The notes under the pieces: generated by a model
The model's input: only the letters and a program-made list of their open reading frames with translations
Told to the model about the DNA's origin: nothing
Database searches by the model: none
From: Anaerolineae bacterium
GTDB lineage: Bacteria > Chloroflexota > Anaerolineae > Aggregatilineales > Aggregatilineaceae
Assembly (NCBI GenBank): GCA_027494015.1
Contig: JAOSJP010000004.1
Coordinates: 1 to 64,000 of the forward strand
DNA length: 64,000 bases
Direction: 5' to 3'
Shown: piece after piece, positions 44,641 through 52,369 of the stretch
Layout: every line of letters starts with the position of its first letter
Numbering within the stretch: the first letter of the stretch is position 1
Translations under genes and position numbers: made by a program

Positions 44641-45138
44641 CCGGTTGCGCAGCGCGACGCGCCCCAGCACCAGCACCATGCTCGCGCTGCGCACCAGCGC
44701 CTCGCTGTCAAAGCAGGTGATATTCGGCGCTGCGACTTCGCGCTGATCGGAGTACCAGCGCAAAAACATATAGGCGGCCCCGCCGATTCCGGCGACGACG
44801 CCCAGAAAACGCACGTTGCCCTTGTCGATCGAGGCGGCAACCGTCAGCGGAGCGGCGAAAATCACCGCCCGGATCAGATAGGTGCCGACGAAGATCCTCC
44901 CATGGCAATACTCTGGCGAATAGGGGCCGCTGTCCAGCAGATGGCCAAAGGCGTAGGTCTTGTCTATGAACAGGCACAGAATCACGCCGACGCTGAGCAC
45001 TGTGCCCAGGGCGGAGCCGTCGGGCAGCAACAGCAGGATCACCACGTTGAGCAGGAACAGCACGTACAGCGTGATGTCCCAGCCCAGTGTGTCGTTCGAC
45101 GGTCCCACTGACTCCAGAATGGCGCGTAGCTCTTCCAT
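44563..45138 (-). CDS. Four-helix membrane protein of unknown function
   Basis: A 191-residue protein I do not recognise. Four hydrophobic helices are clear: TLYVLFLLNVVILLLLP, LGTVLSVGVILCLFI, LIRAVIFAAPLTVAA and LGVVAGIGGAAYMFLRW. The soluble C-terminal third ends DVPGAIFGDLAAHEIEV. Its 3' end overlaps ilvE tail-to-tail by 78 bp. The membrane pattern argues for a real gene despite that overlap, but its true stop could have been gained recently. Confidence 0.6.
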   Translation of the reverse strand: MEELRAILESVGPSNDTLGWDITLYVLFLLNVVILLLLPDGSALGTVLSVGVILCLFIDKTYAFGHLLDSGPYSPEYCHGRIFVGTYLIRAVIFAAPLTVAASIDKGNVRFLGVVAGIGGAAYMFLRWYSDQREVAAPNITCFDSEALVRSASMVLVLGRVALRNRLGLWAEYRDVPGAIFGDLAAHEIEV

Positions 45139-45252
45139 CGAGTCCTCCAGGGCGGGGCAGCAAAGCCGTGCACAGCAATCTGTCCGTAAAGCTGCCCGCG
45201 TAGGGGCGTTGTTCTGCTGCGCCCGGCAATCTACGGATCGGGTGTTATTGTA

Positions 45253-46014
45253 CTAAGATGAGGCTGTCGGCGAAACTGCGCCGGGCGTGCTGCTGGGCTG
45301 GGCGGGCGGCTGCCACGCCACCGGCAGCGCGTTGAGGCGCGTAAGCTGCTTGCTGGCATCGAACGGGGGGCGGAAGATCAGCGTCGTCACCGGCGAGTCG
45401 AGCGTCAGTGCATCTGGCGCGGCGGCGAAAGTGGCGATGACTCCCCGATCCGGAAAGAGCAGCACAGCATGGCCGATGTCGCGCAGAGTCATGTTGCCCT
45501 GCGAGACGCCGATGGCGGCTGGCTCGCCGTACTGCGCCAGCAGCAGGCCGAGCGTGCCATAGTCGCGTAGCTCCACTTCAAGCACTTCCTGCACGCCGAT
45601 CAACGCGCGCAGCACGCAGCCGCCAGCCTCGAACCGGAAGTAGCTGGCGCGGCCCCTTTCGCGCACAGCCCGTCCGAAGGCCGCCTGAAGCTGGACGAGC
45701 GTAGTCTGGCCCAGGACGATGGCCTCGACGTTTTCCAGCGGGAAGACGGTGGTGCAGTTGCGGATCGGCGTGGGCGAGTGAGTGGGGAGCGACGTGGGCA
45801 GGGCGAAGGGCGATGTCACCTGCGGCGTGGGCAGCGCCGTCGGCGCGGCGACGAGAATGGGGGTGGCCCGGCCCGGCAGCCCGGTCCCCTCCGGCGTAGC
45901 TGCTGGCTCCAGCGCCGCCCAGGCTGACCCGCCCGCCGCGCCCAGCGCCGCCAACGCGCCCGCCGCGCAGACCGCCAGCGCCAGCATCCCTGGTCCCACC
46001 CTGGTTCTTGTCAT
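45253..46014 (-). CDS. Secreted protein with Pro/Thr linker, unknown function
   Basis: A 253-residue exported protein. A signal peptide is visible (MTRTRVGPGMLALAVCAAG ... SAWA), then a Pro/Thr/Ser-rich linker (ALPTSLPTHSPTPIRNC). A globular domain follows (LENVEAIVLGQTTLVQLQAA ... LLLAQYGEPAAIGV) that I cannot assign. It ends in a Pro/Ser/Thr tail. Start 46014 is chosen because GGAG precedes it; ATG 46023 is the alternative. Confidence 0.65.
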   Translation of the reverse strand: MTRTRVGPGMLALAVCAAGALAALGAAGGSAWAALEPAATPEGTGLPGRATPILVAAPTALPTPQVTSPFALPTSLPTHSPTPIRNCTTVFPLENVEAIVLGQTTLVQLQAAFGRAVRERGRASYFRFEAGGCVLRALIGVQEVLEVELRDYGTLGLLLAQYGEPAAIGVSQGNMTLRDIGHAVLLFPDRGVIATFAAAPDALTLDSPVTTLIFRPPFDASKQLTRLNALPVAWQPPAQPSSTPGAVSPTASS

Positions 46015-46114
46015 AGTCTCCATTCTAATCGCCCCATGCCCAAACACCAAGCGCAATAGCACAAAGCGCAAAGCGCAATTGTCAGGGCGATTGCATCAAA
46101 CGTGCATATTGTTC

Positions 46115-46168
46115 TACCTCACCCCCTGGCCTCGCTGCGCTCGGCCCCGGAATAGACTTCGGAAGTCT
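46115..46168. repeat. Foldback fragment and single TTCGGAAGTC arm
   Basis: 46118-46148 is half of a dispersed foldback element (acctcaccccctggcctcgc). 46154-46168 (AGACTTCGGAAGTCT) is one arm of the TTCCGAAGTC hairpin family. Confidence 0.6.
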
Positions 46169-46216
46169 CTTTCCGCGGAATACCCCTCCCCTTGTACGGG
46201 CCAGGGAATCGGGCGT

Positions 46217-47164
46217 TCAGGCAATGGCCCCCACCAGCCGGTCGGCCAGCGCCGCCAAATCGTCCGCCACCCAGAAGGTCTCGCTGCGCGGTGGCCACGC
46301 GCCGCGCAGCGTTGCTCGCCAGCGCGCCGGAATCGCCTCCAGCCCGTAAGCGGCCCCGGCCAGCGCCCCGGCCACCGCTCCGGCTGAGTCTGCGTCGCCG
46401 CCCAGGTTGACCACCTGCACCAACGCCTCTTCAAAGGAGTCAGTGGTCAGCAGGCCCCACAGAGCGCTTTCCAGCGTATGGTGCACCCAGCCGGTATTGC
46501 GCAGTTGCTCGCGACGACGGCCCGCAGCCAGCTCAACCGTGTCGCGCAGGTCGTCGGGCAGGGGGACAGTCGCCAGCGCCTCGTCGAACGCTCCGGCGGA
46601 CGTCGCCCCGCGCAGCAAGGCCGCGATCAGGGTGTTGGCGAAGACACAGGCGGCCAGGCAGTCTATGTGAGCGTGCGTCACGCGGCTCTGCAGCACGCTG
46701 TCCCGGCGGAGGGCCTCCGGCTCCGCCCAGCAGGCCAGCGCAACCGGCCAGCAGCGCATCAGCGAGCCGTTGGCCGCAGAATCCCGGTTTGTCTCCTGCA
46801 CGGCTTCCGCCGCCACATCCCACGACTCGCCGCGCCTGAGCCGCGACAGCACGCGGTAAGTGTGCACGCCGATGTCGTCGGGGCCAGTGTCCGCCCAGGC
46901 GACGAAGCGCCGCCCCAGGTCGGCGGGGTCGAGCGGACGGTACGCCAGCAGGCTCTCGGCCAGGGCCAGGGCCATCTCCGTGTCGTCGGTGAAGCTGCCC
47001 GCCGGCAGCCGCCCGTTCACCATCTCGCGCAGCAAGTGATCGGGGGGGCGCGGCGGCCTGGCTTCCAGCGGCATACCGAGCGCGTCGCCAATGGCCGCGC
47101 CGACCGCGCAGCCGCGCGCCCGGTCGAGCAGAGCGGGATCGAGGTCAGCAGGTGAAGCGCTCAT
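46217..47164 (-). CDS. ADP-ribosylglycohydrolase family protein
   Basis: A 315-residue all-helical hydrolase that removes ADP-ribose from proteins or small molecules, as DraG/ARH proteins do. Metal-binding motifs are present: [10 protein letters not shown] with the preceding [24 protein letters not shown] (the TDDT core), and [19 protein letters not shown] near the C-terminus. It overlaps the hisB stop by ATGA, so it belongs to the hisC-hisB transcript, although a histidine link is not obvious. Confidence 0.9.
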   Translation of the reverse strand: MSASPADLDPALLDRARGCAVGAAIGDALGMPLEARPPRPPDHLLREMVNGRLPAGSFTDDTEMALALAESLLAYRPLDPADLGRRFVAWADTGPDDIGVHTYRVLSRLRRGESWDVAAEAVQETNRDSAANGSLMRCWPVALACWAEPEALRRDSVLQSRVTHAHIDCLAACVFANTLIAALLRGATSAGAFDEALATVPLPDDLRDTVELAAGRRREQLRNTGWVHHTLESALWGLLTTDSFEEALVQVVNLGGDADSAGAVAGALAGAAYGLEAIPARWRATLRGAWPPRSETFWVADDLAALADRLVGAIA

Positions 47165-47757
47165 CCGGTCAGCGTCCCTTTCGTGCTGGGCACGTCGCCC
47201 CGGCGCGCATCGAGCGCGACGGCGGCGCGCAGCGCGCGGCCCAGCGCCTTGAAGAGCGCCTCCGCCTTATGGTGATCGTCGCGGCCATAGAGGACGGCGG
47301 CGTGCAGGTTCATCCGCGCGTTGAAAGCGATGCTTTCCAGAACGTGCGCCACCAGCGAGGCGGGCATCTGCCCGATCAGCGGCGTGCCGAAGTCCGCCTG
47401 AATGATGGCGTAGGGCCGCCCGCTGAAGTCCACCACCACACGGGCCAGCGCCTCATCCATCGGCACGTAGGCGCTGCCCATGCGGGCGATGCCGGCGCGG
47501 TCGCCGAGCGCTTCGTCGAGCGCGCGGCCCAGGCAGATGGCCACGTCCTCGATGGTGTGATGCGCGTCAATGTGCAGGTCGCCGGTCGCCTGCACGGTCA
47601 GATCGAACAGGCCATGGTGGGCGACATGGTGCAGCAGATGGTCGAAAAAGCCGACTCCCGTGCTGATCTGCGCCGCGCCCGCCCCGTCGAGGGTCAGGGT
47701 CAGCGCGATCTGCGTCTCGTTGGTGCGGCGGGTGATGGTGGCGGTGCGTTCGCTCAT
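47161..47757 (-). CDS. hisB: Imidazoleglycerol-phosphate dehydratase HisB
   Basis: Histidine biosynthesis enzyme of 198 residues (step 6). Metal-binding His motifs: [34 protein letters not shown] and the C-terminal [19 protein letters not shown]. Monofunctional form, without the phosphatase domain of enterobacteria. It follows hisC by 27 bp and overlaps the ADP-ribosylglycohydrolase gene. Confidence 0.96.
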   Translation of the reverse strand: MSERTATITRRTNETQIALTLTLDGAGAAQISTGVGFFDHLLHHVAHHGLFDLTVQATGDLHIDAHHTIEDVAICLGRALDEALGDRAGIARMGSAYVPMDEALARVVVDFSGRPYAIIQADFGTPLIGQMPASLVAHVLESIAFNARMNLHAAVLYGRDDHHKAEALFKALGRALRAAVALDARRGDVPSTKGTLTG

Positions 47758-47784
47758 CAGGGTCTTGGTCCTTTCACCGTGTCG

Positions 47785-48933
47785 TTAGACTTCCGAAGTT
47801 TTGAAAACTTCGGAAGTCTTCCCGATCTCGCGCAGCGCAGCAAGCAATGCGTCGGTCTGCGCGGGCGTCCCCGCGCTGATGCGCACGTATTCGCGCAGGC
47901 GCGGCGTGTCGTAGTGGCGGATGAGGATACCGTGTTCCTCGGCCAGACGCCGCCGCAACTGCGCCGCCTCCATGCCCGTCACCCGGCAGAGCACGAAGTT
48001 GCCCCGGCTGGGATATGGGAGCAGGTACGGGATCGCCGCCAGCTCGCGCTCCAGCCGCTCGCGCTCGGCGACCAGCCGCGCCACATTCGCCCGCAGGTAC
48101 GGCAGGTCGGCCAGCGAGGCGCGCGCCGCCGCGTCCGCCGCCACATTGACATTATACGGCTGTTTGATCTTCCACAGGTGGGCGATGAACTCGCGCGGGA
48201 ACAGGCCGTAGCCAACGCGCAGCCCGGCCAGCCCCGCCCATTTGCTGAAGGTGCGCAGCACGATCAGGTTGGGCGTCTGTGGCACGCGCGGAGCCAGGCT
48301 CTCCGCCCCGCTGAACTCGCTGTACGCCTCGTCCAGCACCACGACCAGCGGCAGATCGAGCAGGCGCTCAACCGTCTGCGGCGGGATCAGGCCCCCGTCG
48401 GGGTTGTTGGGCGAGCACAGGAAGAGCAGCTTCGCCCCGGACTCGCGCGCCGCCGCCTCGATCCCCTCCACGTCCAACGAGAAATCGGCGCGGCGCGGCA
48501 CATCTATCACGTGCCCAAAGGCCAGCGGCGTGTCGAAGGCGTACATGCTGAAGGTCGGCGGGGTGTTGATCACCGCGTCGCCCGGCTCGATGAACAGCTC
48601 CAGGATGAGCGCGATCAATTCGTCCGCGCCCGCCCCGGCCAGGATGTGCTCGGCACCCACGCCCACATACTCGCCCAGCAGGGCGCGCAGGGCGCGCGCC
48701 TCCGGATCGGGGTAGATGTGCGCCGTGCTCAGCGAGACCAGCGCCTCCCGCGCGCGCGGCGACGGCCCGTAGGGGTTCTCGTTGGCGTCGAGCTTGATCA
48801 GCCGCTCCGCCGGGATGCCCAACTGCCCCGCGAACACTTCCAGCGAGGCGGTCGGCGTGTAGGCGTGCATGGCGGCGATGTCAGCGCGGACGCGCACTTT
48901 TTCCTGTGTGCGAGAGGGTGAAACCTGGGTCAT
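47785..48933 (-). CDS. hisC: Histidinol-phosphate aminotransferase HisC
   Basis: PLP-dependent aminotransferase of 382 residues (histidine step 7). KLDANENPYGPSP at the N-terminus, CSPNNPDGG, DEAYSEFSG and the PLP-Lys in RTFSKWAGLAGLRVGYG are typical. The natural end seems to be ...ALREIG. The last 11 residues (KTSEVFKTSEV) and the stop are encoded by the TTCCGAAGTC hairpin repeat at 47787-47819, which has run into the gene. First gene of hisC-hisB-ARH. Confidence 0.95.
   Translation of the reverse strand: MTQVSPSRTQEKVRVRADIAAMHAYTPTASLEVFAGQLGIPAERLIKLDANENPYGPSPRAREALVSLSTAHIYPDPEARALRALLGEYVGVGAEHILAGAGADELIALILELFIEPGDAVINTPPTFSMYAFDTPLAFGHVIDVPRRADFSLDVEGIEAAARESGAKLLFLCSPNNPDGGLIPPQTVERLLDLPLVVVLDEAYSEFSGAESLAPRVPQTPNLIVLRTFSKWAGLAGLRVGYGLFPREFIAHLWKIKQPYNVNVAADAAARASLADLPYLRANVARLVAERERLERELAAIPYLLPYPSRGNFVLCRVTGMEAAQLRRRLAEEHGILIRHYDTPRLREYVRISAGTPAQTDALLAALREIGKTSEVFKTSEV
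47787..47819. repeat. TTCCGAAGTC hairpin repeat in the hisC 3' end
   Basis: AGACTTCCGAAGTTTT, g, AAAACTTCGGAAGTCT: a perfect 16-bp-arm inverted repeat. It encodes the last residues and stop of hisC and lies just before hisB. Confidence 0.85.
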
Positions 48934-49114
48934 GGCATCTCATCCTGTTCGGCGAAGGCGCTGACTATGTGTTACACCGCGTTTTGTAGGGGCGTGGTTA
49001 GAAACCAGTAAGCATTAAGCTAAGCCGCCTCTACCCCTCAATCCCCCTCAGCCAGCCGAGCTAGAGAGGGGGACTTGGCGCGCCGCGCGCGGCGCTTTCC
49101 CCCTCTCCGTTGAT
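48934..49114. repeat. Gap with left half of a foldback element
   Basis: Holds a gtaggggcgtgg word and, from about 49030, ccctcaatccccctcagcca followed by ctttccccctctccgttgat. This is the left half of a dispersed element whose right half appears after the IS at 50413. Confidence 0.5.
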
Positions 49115-49180
49115 GTGTACAGACCGGAGACATGGTTGACAGGTGTTCGGGGACATGGTTGACACAGGGCAAGCGTACCA

Positions 49181-49975
49181 TCAAGTGCTCCGCAGGTCTA
49201 GAGTGCGGATTTCGAAGCGAGCGAAGAACACATGAAACAGGCCATCGGCCAGCGGATCGGGCGAGAGGGCCACTGGGTAGCCCTGGAAGGCCTTGCCAAT
49301 GCGGACGGGACGGTTACGGAAGGAGATGCGCCCCGTGACATCGACCTTGCGGACGAAGGCGTCGCCAGGATAGAGCAGGGGCGGCAGCGTCTCAGGAAAA
49401 GGGTGCTCAGAGGGCTGGAAGCGGACGATGGGCGGCTGGAGGCCCAGCGCTTCATGGGGCCGTTCGCGGTTGTACAGCTCGCGCCAGGTGTCGAAGGCGC
49501 GCTGGCAGGCGGGCAAGTCAGCCAGGGCGTGGTGGGCGAGCCACTCGGCCTGGAGGGTGCGATGCAGGCGCTCGTCTTTGCCCTGGGTCTGAGGATGATA
49601 GGCCCGGCCATGACTGACCGCAATGTCCAGGAGCAACAGCCAGACAGTCAGGCGCGTATAGGGCGTCTGCGCGGCATCGCCCCAAGGCGAGCCGTTGTCC
49701 ATCAGCATCCGCTGCGGCAGCCCGTAGCAGCGGAACAAGTCGGTCAAGTGCTGCTGCACGGTGTGGCGGGTCTCATCGGGGCAGGCGCGCAAGCCGACCA
49801 GGAAACGCGAATGGTCATCCAGCACCGTCAGCGGATGACAAGCCTGGCCATCGCCCATCGGGAAGTGTCCCTTGAAGTCCATTTGCCACAACTCGTTGGC
49901 ACTGCTCATCTCAAAGCGCTGCAACGGCTGATGCTTGAGGCTCTCGGCGGGGTTCAGCAACCCCGCGCGCCGCAA
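49181..49975 (-). CDS. IS481-type transposase, catalytic part (frame broken)
   Basis: C-terminal 264 residues of the transposase. The DDE core is present: first Asp in LWQMDFKGHF, second in MLMDNGSPWG, and Glu in HPQTQGKDERLHRTLQ, followed by RELYNRERPHEALGLQ typical of IS481/IS3-like enzymes. The start Met is internal. The region upstream (49975-50100) encodes expected sequence (EEVIIAARQAHPAWGGRKLK) in another frame, so at least two indels separate this from the N-terminal part. Confidence 0.82.
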   Translation of the reverse strand: MRRAGLLNPAESLKHQPLQRFEMSSANELWQMDFKGHFPMGDGQACHPLTVLDDHSRFLVGLRACPDETRHTVQQHLTDLFRCYGLPQRMLMDNGSPWGDAAQTPYTRLTVWLLLLDIAVSHGRAYHPQTQGKDERLHRTLQAEWLAHHALADLPACQRAFDTWRELYNRERPHEALGLQPPIVRFQPSEHPFPETLPPLLYPGDAFVRKVDVTGRISFRNRPVRIGKAFQGYPVALSPDPLADGLFHVFFARFEIRTLDLRST

Positions 49976-50091
49976 ATGGCGGTGATGGTGCTGGGGGCTG
50001 GCAGTCCGCTATACCCTTGTTTTCCAGCCAGCGCTTCAGCTTGCGCCCGCCCCAGGCCGGATGCGCCTGCCGCGCCGCGATGATGACCTCC

Positions 50092-50310
50092 TCAGGGCGG
50101 TTCCCGTCTGGCGCGGGCTGTGTTGCGGGCGGCGCGACTGGTCGCCAGTCCGGCTACTCCCGCTTCGTCATAGCGTTTCAACCATTTGTAGCCCGTCTGA
50201 CGGCTGATGCCGAACTCCCGGCACAAGGCGCTCATCTGCACCCCTCCCTGTCGCACCTGGCTCACAAATCTCTCTCGCAGAGACATCGTTGTTCCTACTT
50301 TCCAGGGCAT
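50092..50310 (-). CDS. IS481-type transposase, N-terminal HTH part (frame broken)
   Basis: 72 residues with the helix-turn-helix of the transposase (MSLRERFVSQVRQGGVQMSA, then LCREFGISRQTGYKWLKRY), which binds the element ends. The frame is lost after ...GLATSRAARN near 50110. Restored, the whole protein would be about 376 residues. Confidence 0.75.
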   Translation of the reverse strand: MPWKVGTTMSLRERFVSQVRQGGVQMSALCREFGISRQTGYKWLKRYDEAGVAGLATSRAARNTARARREPP

Positions 50311-50517
50311 CGTCCGGCTCTTTCTACTCAGCCCGTCACAATGCCCTCATTATCCCCAAGAGTGTCAACCATGTCCCCGAACACCTGTCAACCATGTCTC
50401 CGGTCTGTACACTTCTGGGGAAGGGGCCAGGGGATGGGGGCCTTCGACAATTACCTGACAACTCGTTCGTGCACCCTGCACGCACCCAGGTGTACCCTCT
50501 GGTACGAAAACTGGTGT

Positions 50518-50523
50518 TATAAT
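50518..50523 (+). promoter_or_regulatory. Extended -10 box upstream of mscL
   Basis: TGTTATAAT with TATAAT at 50518-50523. A MITE-like insert begins 6 bp downstream and would lie in the mRNA leader. No convincing -35 box is seen. Confidence 0.4.
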
Positions 50524-50529
50524 TAGGAA

Positions 50530-50614
50530 CTGACGTTACGCACCTGAGGGAAATTTTTTGTCTGGACGGACAATCGGTTTCCCCTTGCAAAAGTGAGCAA
50601 CTGCGTAACATCAG
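50530..50614. mobile_element. 85-bp MITE-like element
   Basis: Ends are CTGACGTTACGCA and TGCGTAACATCAG, 13-bp terminal inverted repeats with one mismatch. The element is flanked on both sides by TTAGGAA (50523-50529 and 50615-50621), which fits a 7-bp target duplication. It encodes nothing. It sits between the -10 box and the mscL gene. Confidence 0.7.
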
Positions 50615-50670
50615 TTAGGAACTGTAGCGGTTGATTGGAACTGGGCCATTGCCCTCACCACTGTGTAAGG

Positions 50671-50771
50671 GGGGAAGAAAAAAAAAAAAAAGTCCGAGAA
50701 AGAGAACAACCACGCCCCGCGCGGGGGGAAGAGGGGGGGGGGGCGGTGGGTTTCCCCCCCCCCCCCTTTTT
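50671..50771. other. Low-complexity homopolymer patch, probable sequence artefact
   Basis: Runs of A, then G-rich, then about 14 C and 7 T residues. This patch replaces the first ~33 codons expected for mscL and has about that length. I read it as unreliable sequence, not biology. Confidence 0.7.
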
Positions 50772-51140
50772 TTCGGCAACATCGTCAACTCGCTGGTCAA
50801 TGACATCATCATGCCGCCCATCGGGTACATCCTCAATGATATTGACTTCTCCGACCTGTTCATCAACCTGTCGGGCGGCGACTACAGCTCGTTGGCGGCG
50901 GCCAAAGACGCCGGCGCGGCGACGATCAACTACGGCCTGTTCATCAACGCCCTGATCAACTTCATCATCGTTGCCCTGGCGGTCTTCCTCCTGGTCAGCC
51001 AGATGAACCGTTTCCTCAAAGAAAAGCCCGCCCCGCCCGCCGAGCCTACGACCAAGGAGTGCCCGTTCTGCCACACCGAGATCCCCATCGCGGCTGTGCG
51101 CTGCCCCCACTGCACATCTCATCTGGAGGAGTCCTCGTAA
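50772..51140 (+). pseudogene. mscL: Large-conductance mechanosensitive channel MscL, N-terminus lost, with C-terminal zinc ribbon
   Basis: Remaining 122 residues of MscL, the channel that vents solutes on osmotic downshock. [20 protein letters not shown] and [20 protein letters not shown] then FLLVSQMNR are the family's end of helix 1 and helix 2. The usual first ~33 residues (start, amphipathic helix and most of TM1) are replaced by the homopolymer patch upstream. The C-terminus carries an unusual zinc ribbon ([18 protein letters not shown]) instead of the plain helical bundle. Probably an intact gene damaged in the assembly; real loss cannot be excluded. Confidence 0.8.
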
Positions 51141-51168
51141 GCCCGGCGCGAGCGAATGTCGTCAGCCC

Positions 51169-51194
51169 AGGGGCGTCGCGCGACGCCCCTTTTT
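51169..51194 (+). terminator. Intrinsic terminator after mscL
   Basis: AGGGGCGTCG, cg, CGACGCCCCT then TTTT: a perfect 10-bp stem with a T-tract, 28 bp after the mscL stop. Confidence 0.9.
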
Positions 51195-51271
51195 GCGCGC
51201 GGTCACGAATCGGGAAACGCGCGGGGCGAAGGCAGGCCGGTCAGCGGCATCGAAAGCGCCAACAGGTAAGC

Positions 51272-51277
51272 TATAAT
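51272..51277 (+). promoter_or_regulatory. -10 box of the epimerase gene
   Basis: TATAAT at 51272-51277, 47 bp before the chosen start. No good -35 box is seen. Confidence 0.4.
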
Positions 51278-51323
51278 GGCTGCCGGGCAGGGGCGACGGC
51301 TGCTGATGAATGAGAGGATGCTC

Positions 51324-52268
51324 ATGCAGTTCCTGGTCACGGGTGGAGCGGGGTTTCTGGGCAGCGCGCTGGCGCACAGGCTGGTCAGCCTGGGGCACAG
51401 CGTGCGCGTGCTGGATGACCTGAGCGCAGGCGATCCGGCCCGGCTGCCCCCGCAGGTCAGCTTCATGCGCGGCGACGTGAACGATCTGCCGCGCCTGTGG
51501 ACGCTGCTGCATGATGTCGAGTGCGTCTATCATCTCGCCGCGCGGGTCAGCGTGCCGGAGAGCGTGCGCTACCCGCGCGAATACAACGCGGTCAACGTCG
51601 GCGGCACGGTCAGCTTGTTGGAGGCGGTGCGCGATGTGGGCGTGCGGCGGCTGGTGCTCGCCTCGTCCGGCGCGATCTACGGCGACCAGGCGATCCAGCC
51701 TTTGCGCGAAGACATGATCCCGATCCCGCTTTCGCCCTACGCCGTGAGCAAGCTCGCCGCCGAGCAGTACGTTGGCCTCATCGGGCGGCTGGCGGGCCTG
51801 GAGACGGTGTGCCTGCGCATCTTCAACGCCTACGGGCCGGGACAGCAGCTTCCAGTGGCGCACCCCCCGGTGATCCCCCATTTTCTGCACCAGGTGCTGG
51901 GGCAAGGCTCTCTGGTGGTGCATGGCACAGGCGCGCAGACGCGCGACTTCGTCTATGTGGACGACGTGGTAGACGCCCTGGTAGTGGCGGCAACCGCGCC
52001 GGACGTGAGCCAGCGCGTGATCAACGTCGGCAGCGGGGCCGAGACGAGCGTCAACGACCTGGCGCGCCAGATCGAGGCGATCACCGGGTGCGAGGCGCAC
52101 GTGCTGCGCGTCAATGAACAGGGCAGCGGCGTCTCGCGCATGTGCGCCGACCTGACGCTCGCCCGCGACCTACTCGACTGGACGCCCAAAGTGTTCCTGG
52201 AGGAAGGGCTGCGCCGCACGCTGGCGCAGGACGGGCGTTTCGCCGCGCGCGCGAAGGTCAGCCAGTGA
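51324..52268 (+). CDS. NAD-dependent sugar-nucleotide epimerase/dehydratase (extended SDR)
   Basis: A 314-residue enzyme of the GalE/RmlB-like family. NAD-binding GGAGFLGSALAHRL at the N-terminus, the SSGAIYGDQ loop and the catalytic YAVSK (Tyr and Lys) near 145, and RIFNAYGPGQ. The C-terminal RDFVYVDDVVDALV motif is typical of UDP-glucose 4-epimerase-like proteins. It probably modifies a nucleotide sugar for cell-surface glycans. ATG 51324 lies 6 bases after GAGAGG; other in-frame Met codons upstream are less well placed. Confidence 0.88.
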   Translation: MQFLVTGGAGFLGSALAHRLVSLGHSVRVLDDLSAGDPARLPPQVSFMRGDVNDLPRLWTLLHDVECVYHLAARVSVPESVRYPREYNAVNVGGTVSLLEAVRDVGVRRLVLASSGAIYGDQAIQPLREDMIPIPLSPYAVSKLAAEQYVGLIGRLAGLETVCLRIFNAYGPGQQLPVAHPPVIPHFLHQVLGQGSLVVHGTGAQTRDFVYVDDVVDALVVAATAPDVSQRVINVGSGAETSVNDLARQIEAITGCEAHVLRVNEQGSGVSRMCADLTLARDLLDWTPKVFLEEGLRRTLAQDGRFAARAKVSQ

Positions 52269-52369
52269 GCGCTCTTCGGCATTTTTGACGAGCCGTCCAG
52301 CGCGCGGTGCGTCATATACTTTTTCATAGGGTATGCACATAAACCCGAATAGGCGTGGAGGAGAAAGCC

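Larger units (their letters stand above)
49115..50412. mobile_element. IS481-type insertion sequence with 51-bp perfect terminal inverted repeats
   Basis: 1298 bp. The first 51 bases (49115-49165; GTGTACAGACCGGAGACATG...) are the exact reverse complement of the last 51 (50362-50412). Within each end, GACATGGTTGACA occurs twice as a direct repeat, a likely transposase-binding pair. The internal DDE transposase is broken by indels, so the copy is probably inactive, while the ends are perfect. No clear target duplication is seen. The left flank is ccccctctccgttgat, the apex of a dispersed foldback repeat. Confidence 0.9.

Noticed and set aside
52285..52320. Promoter of the M28 peptidase from TTGACG and TATACT
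   Set aside because: The spacer is 24 bp, too long for a standard sigma-70 promoter.
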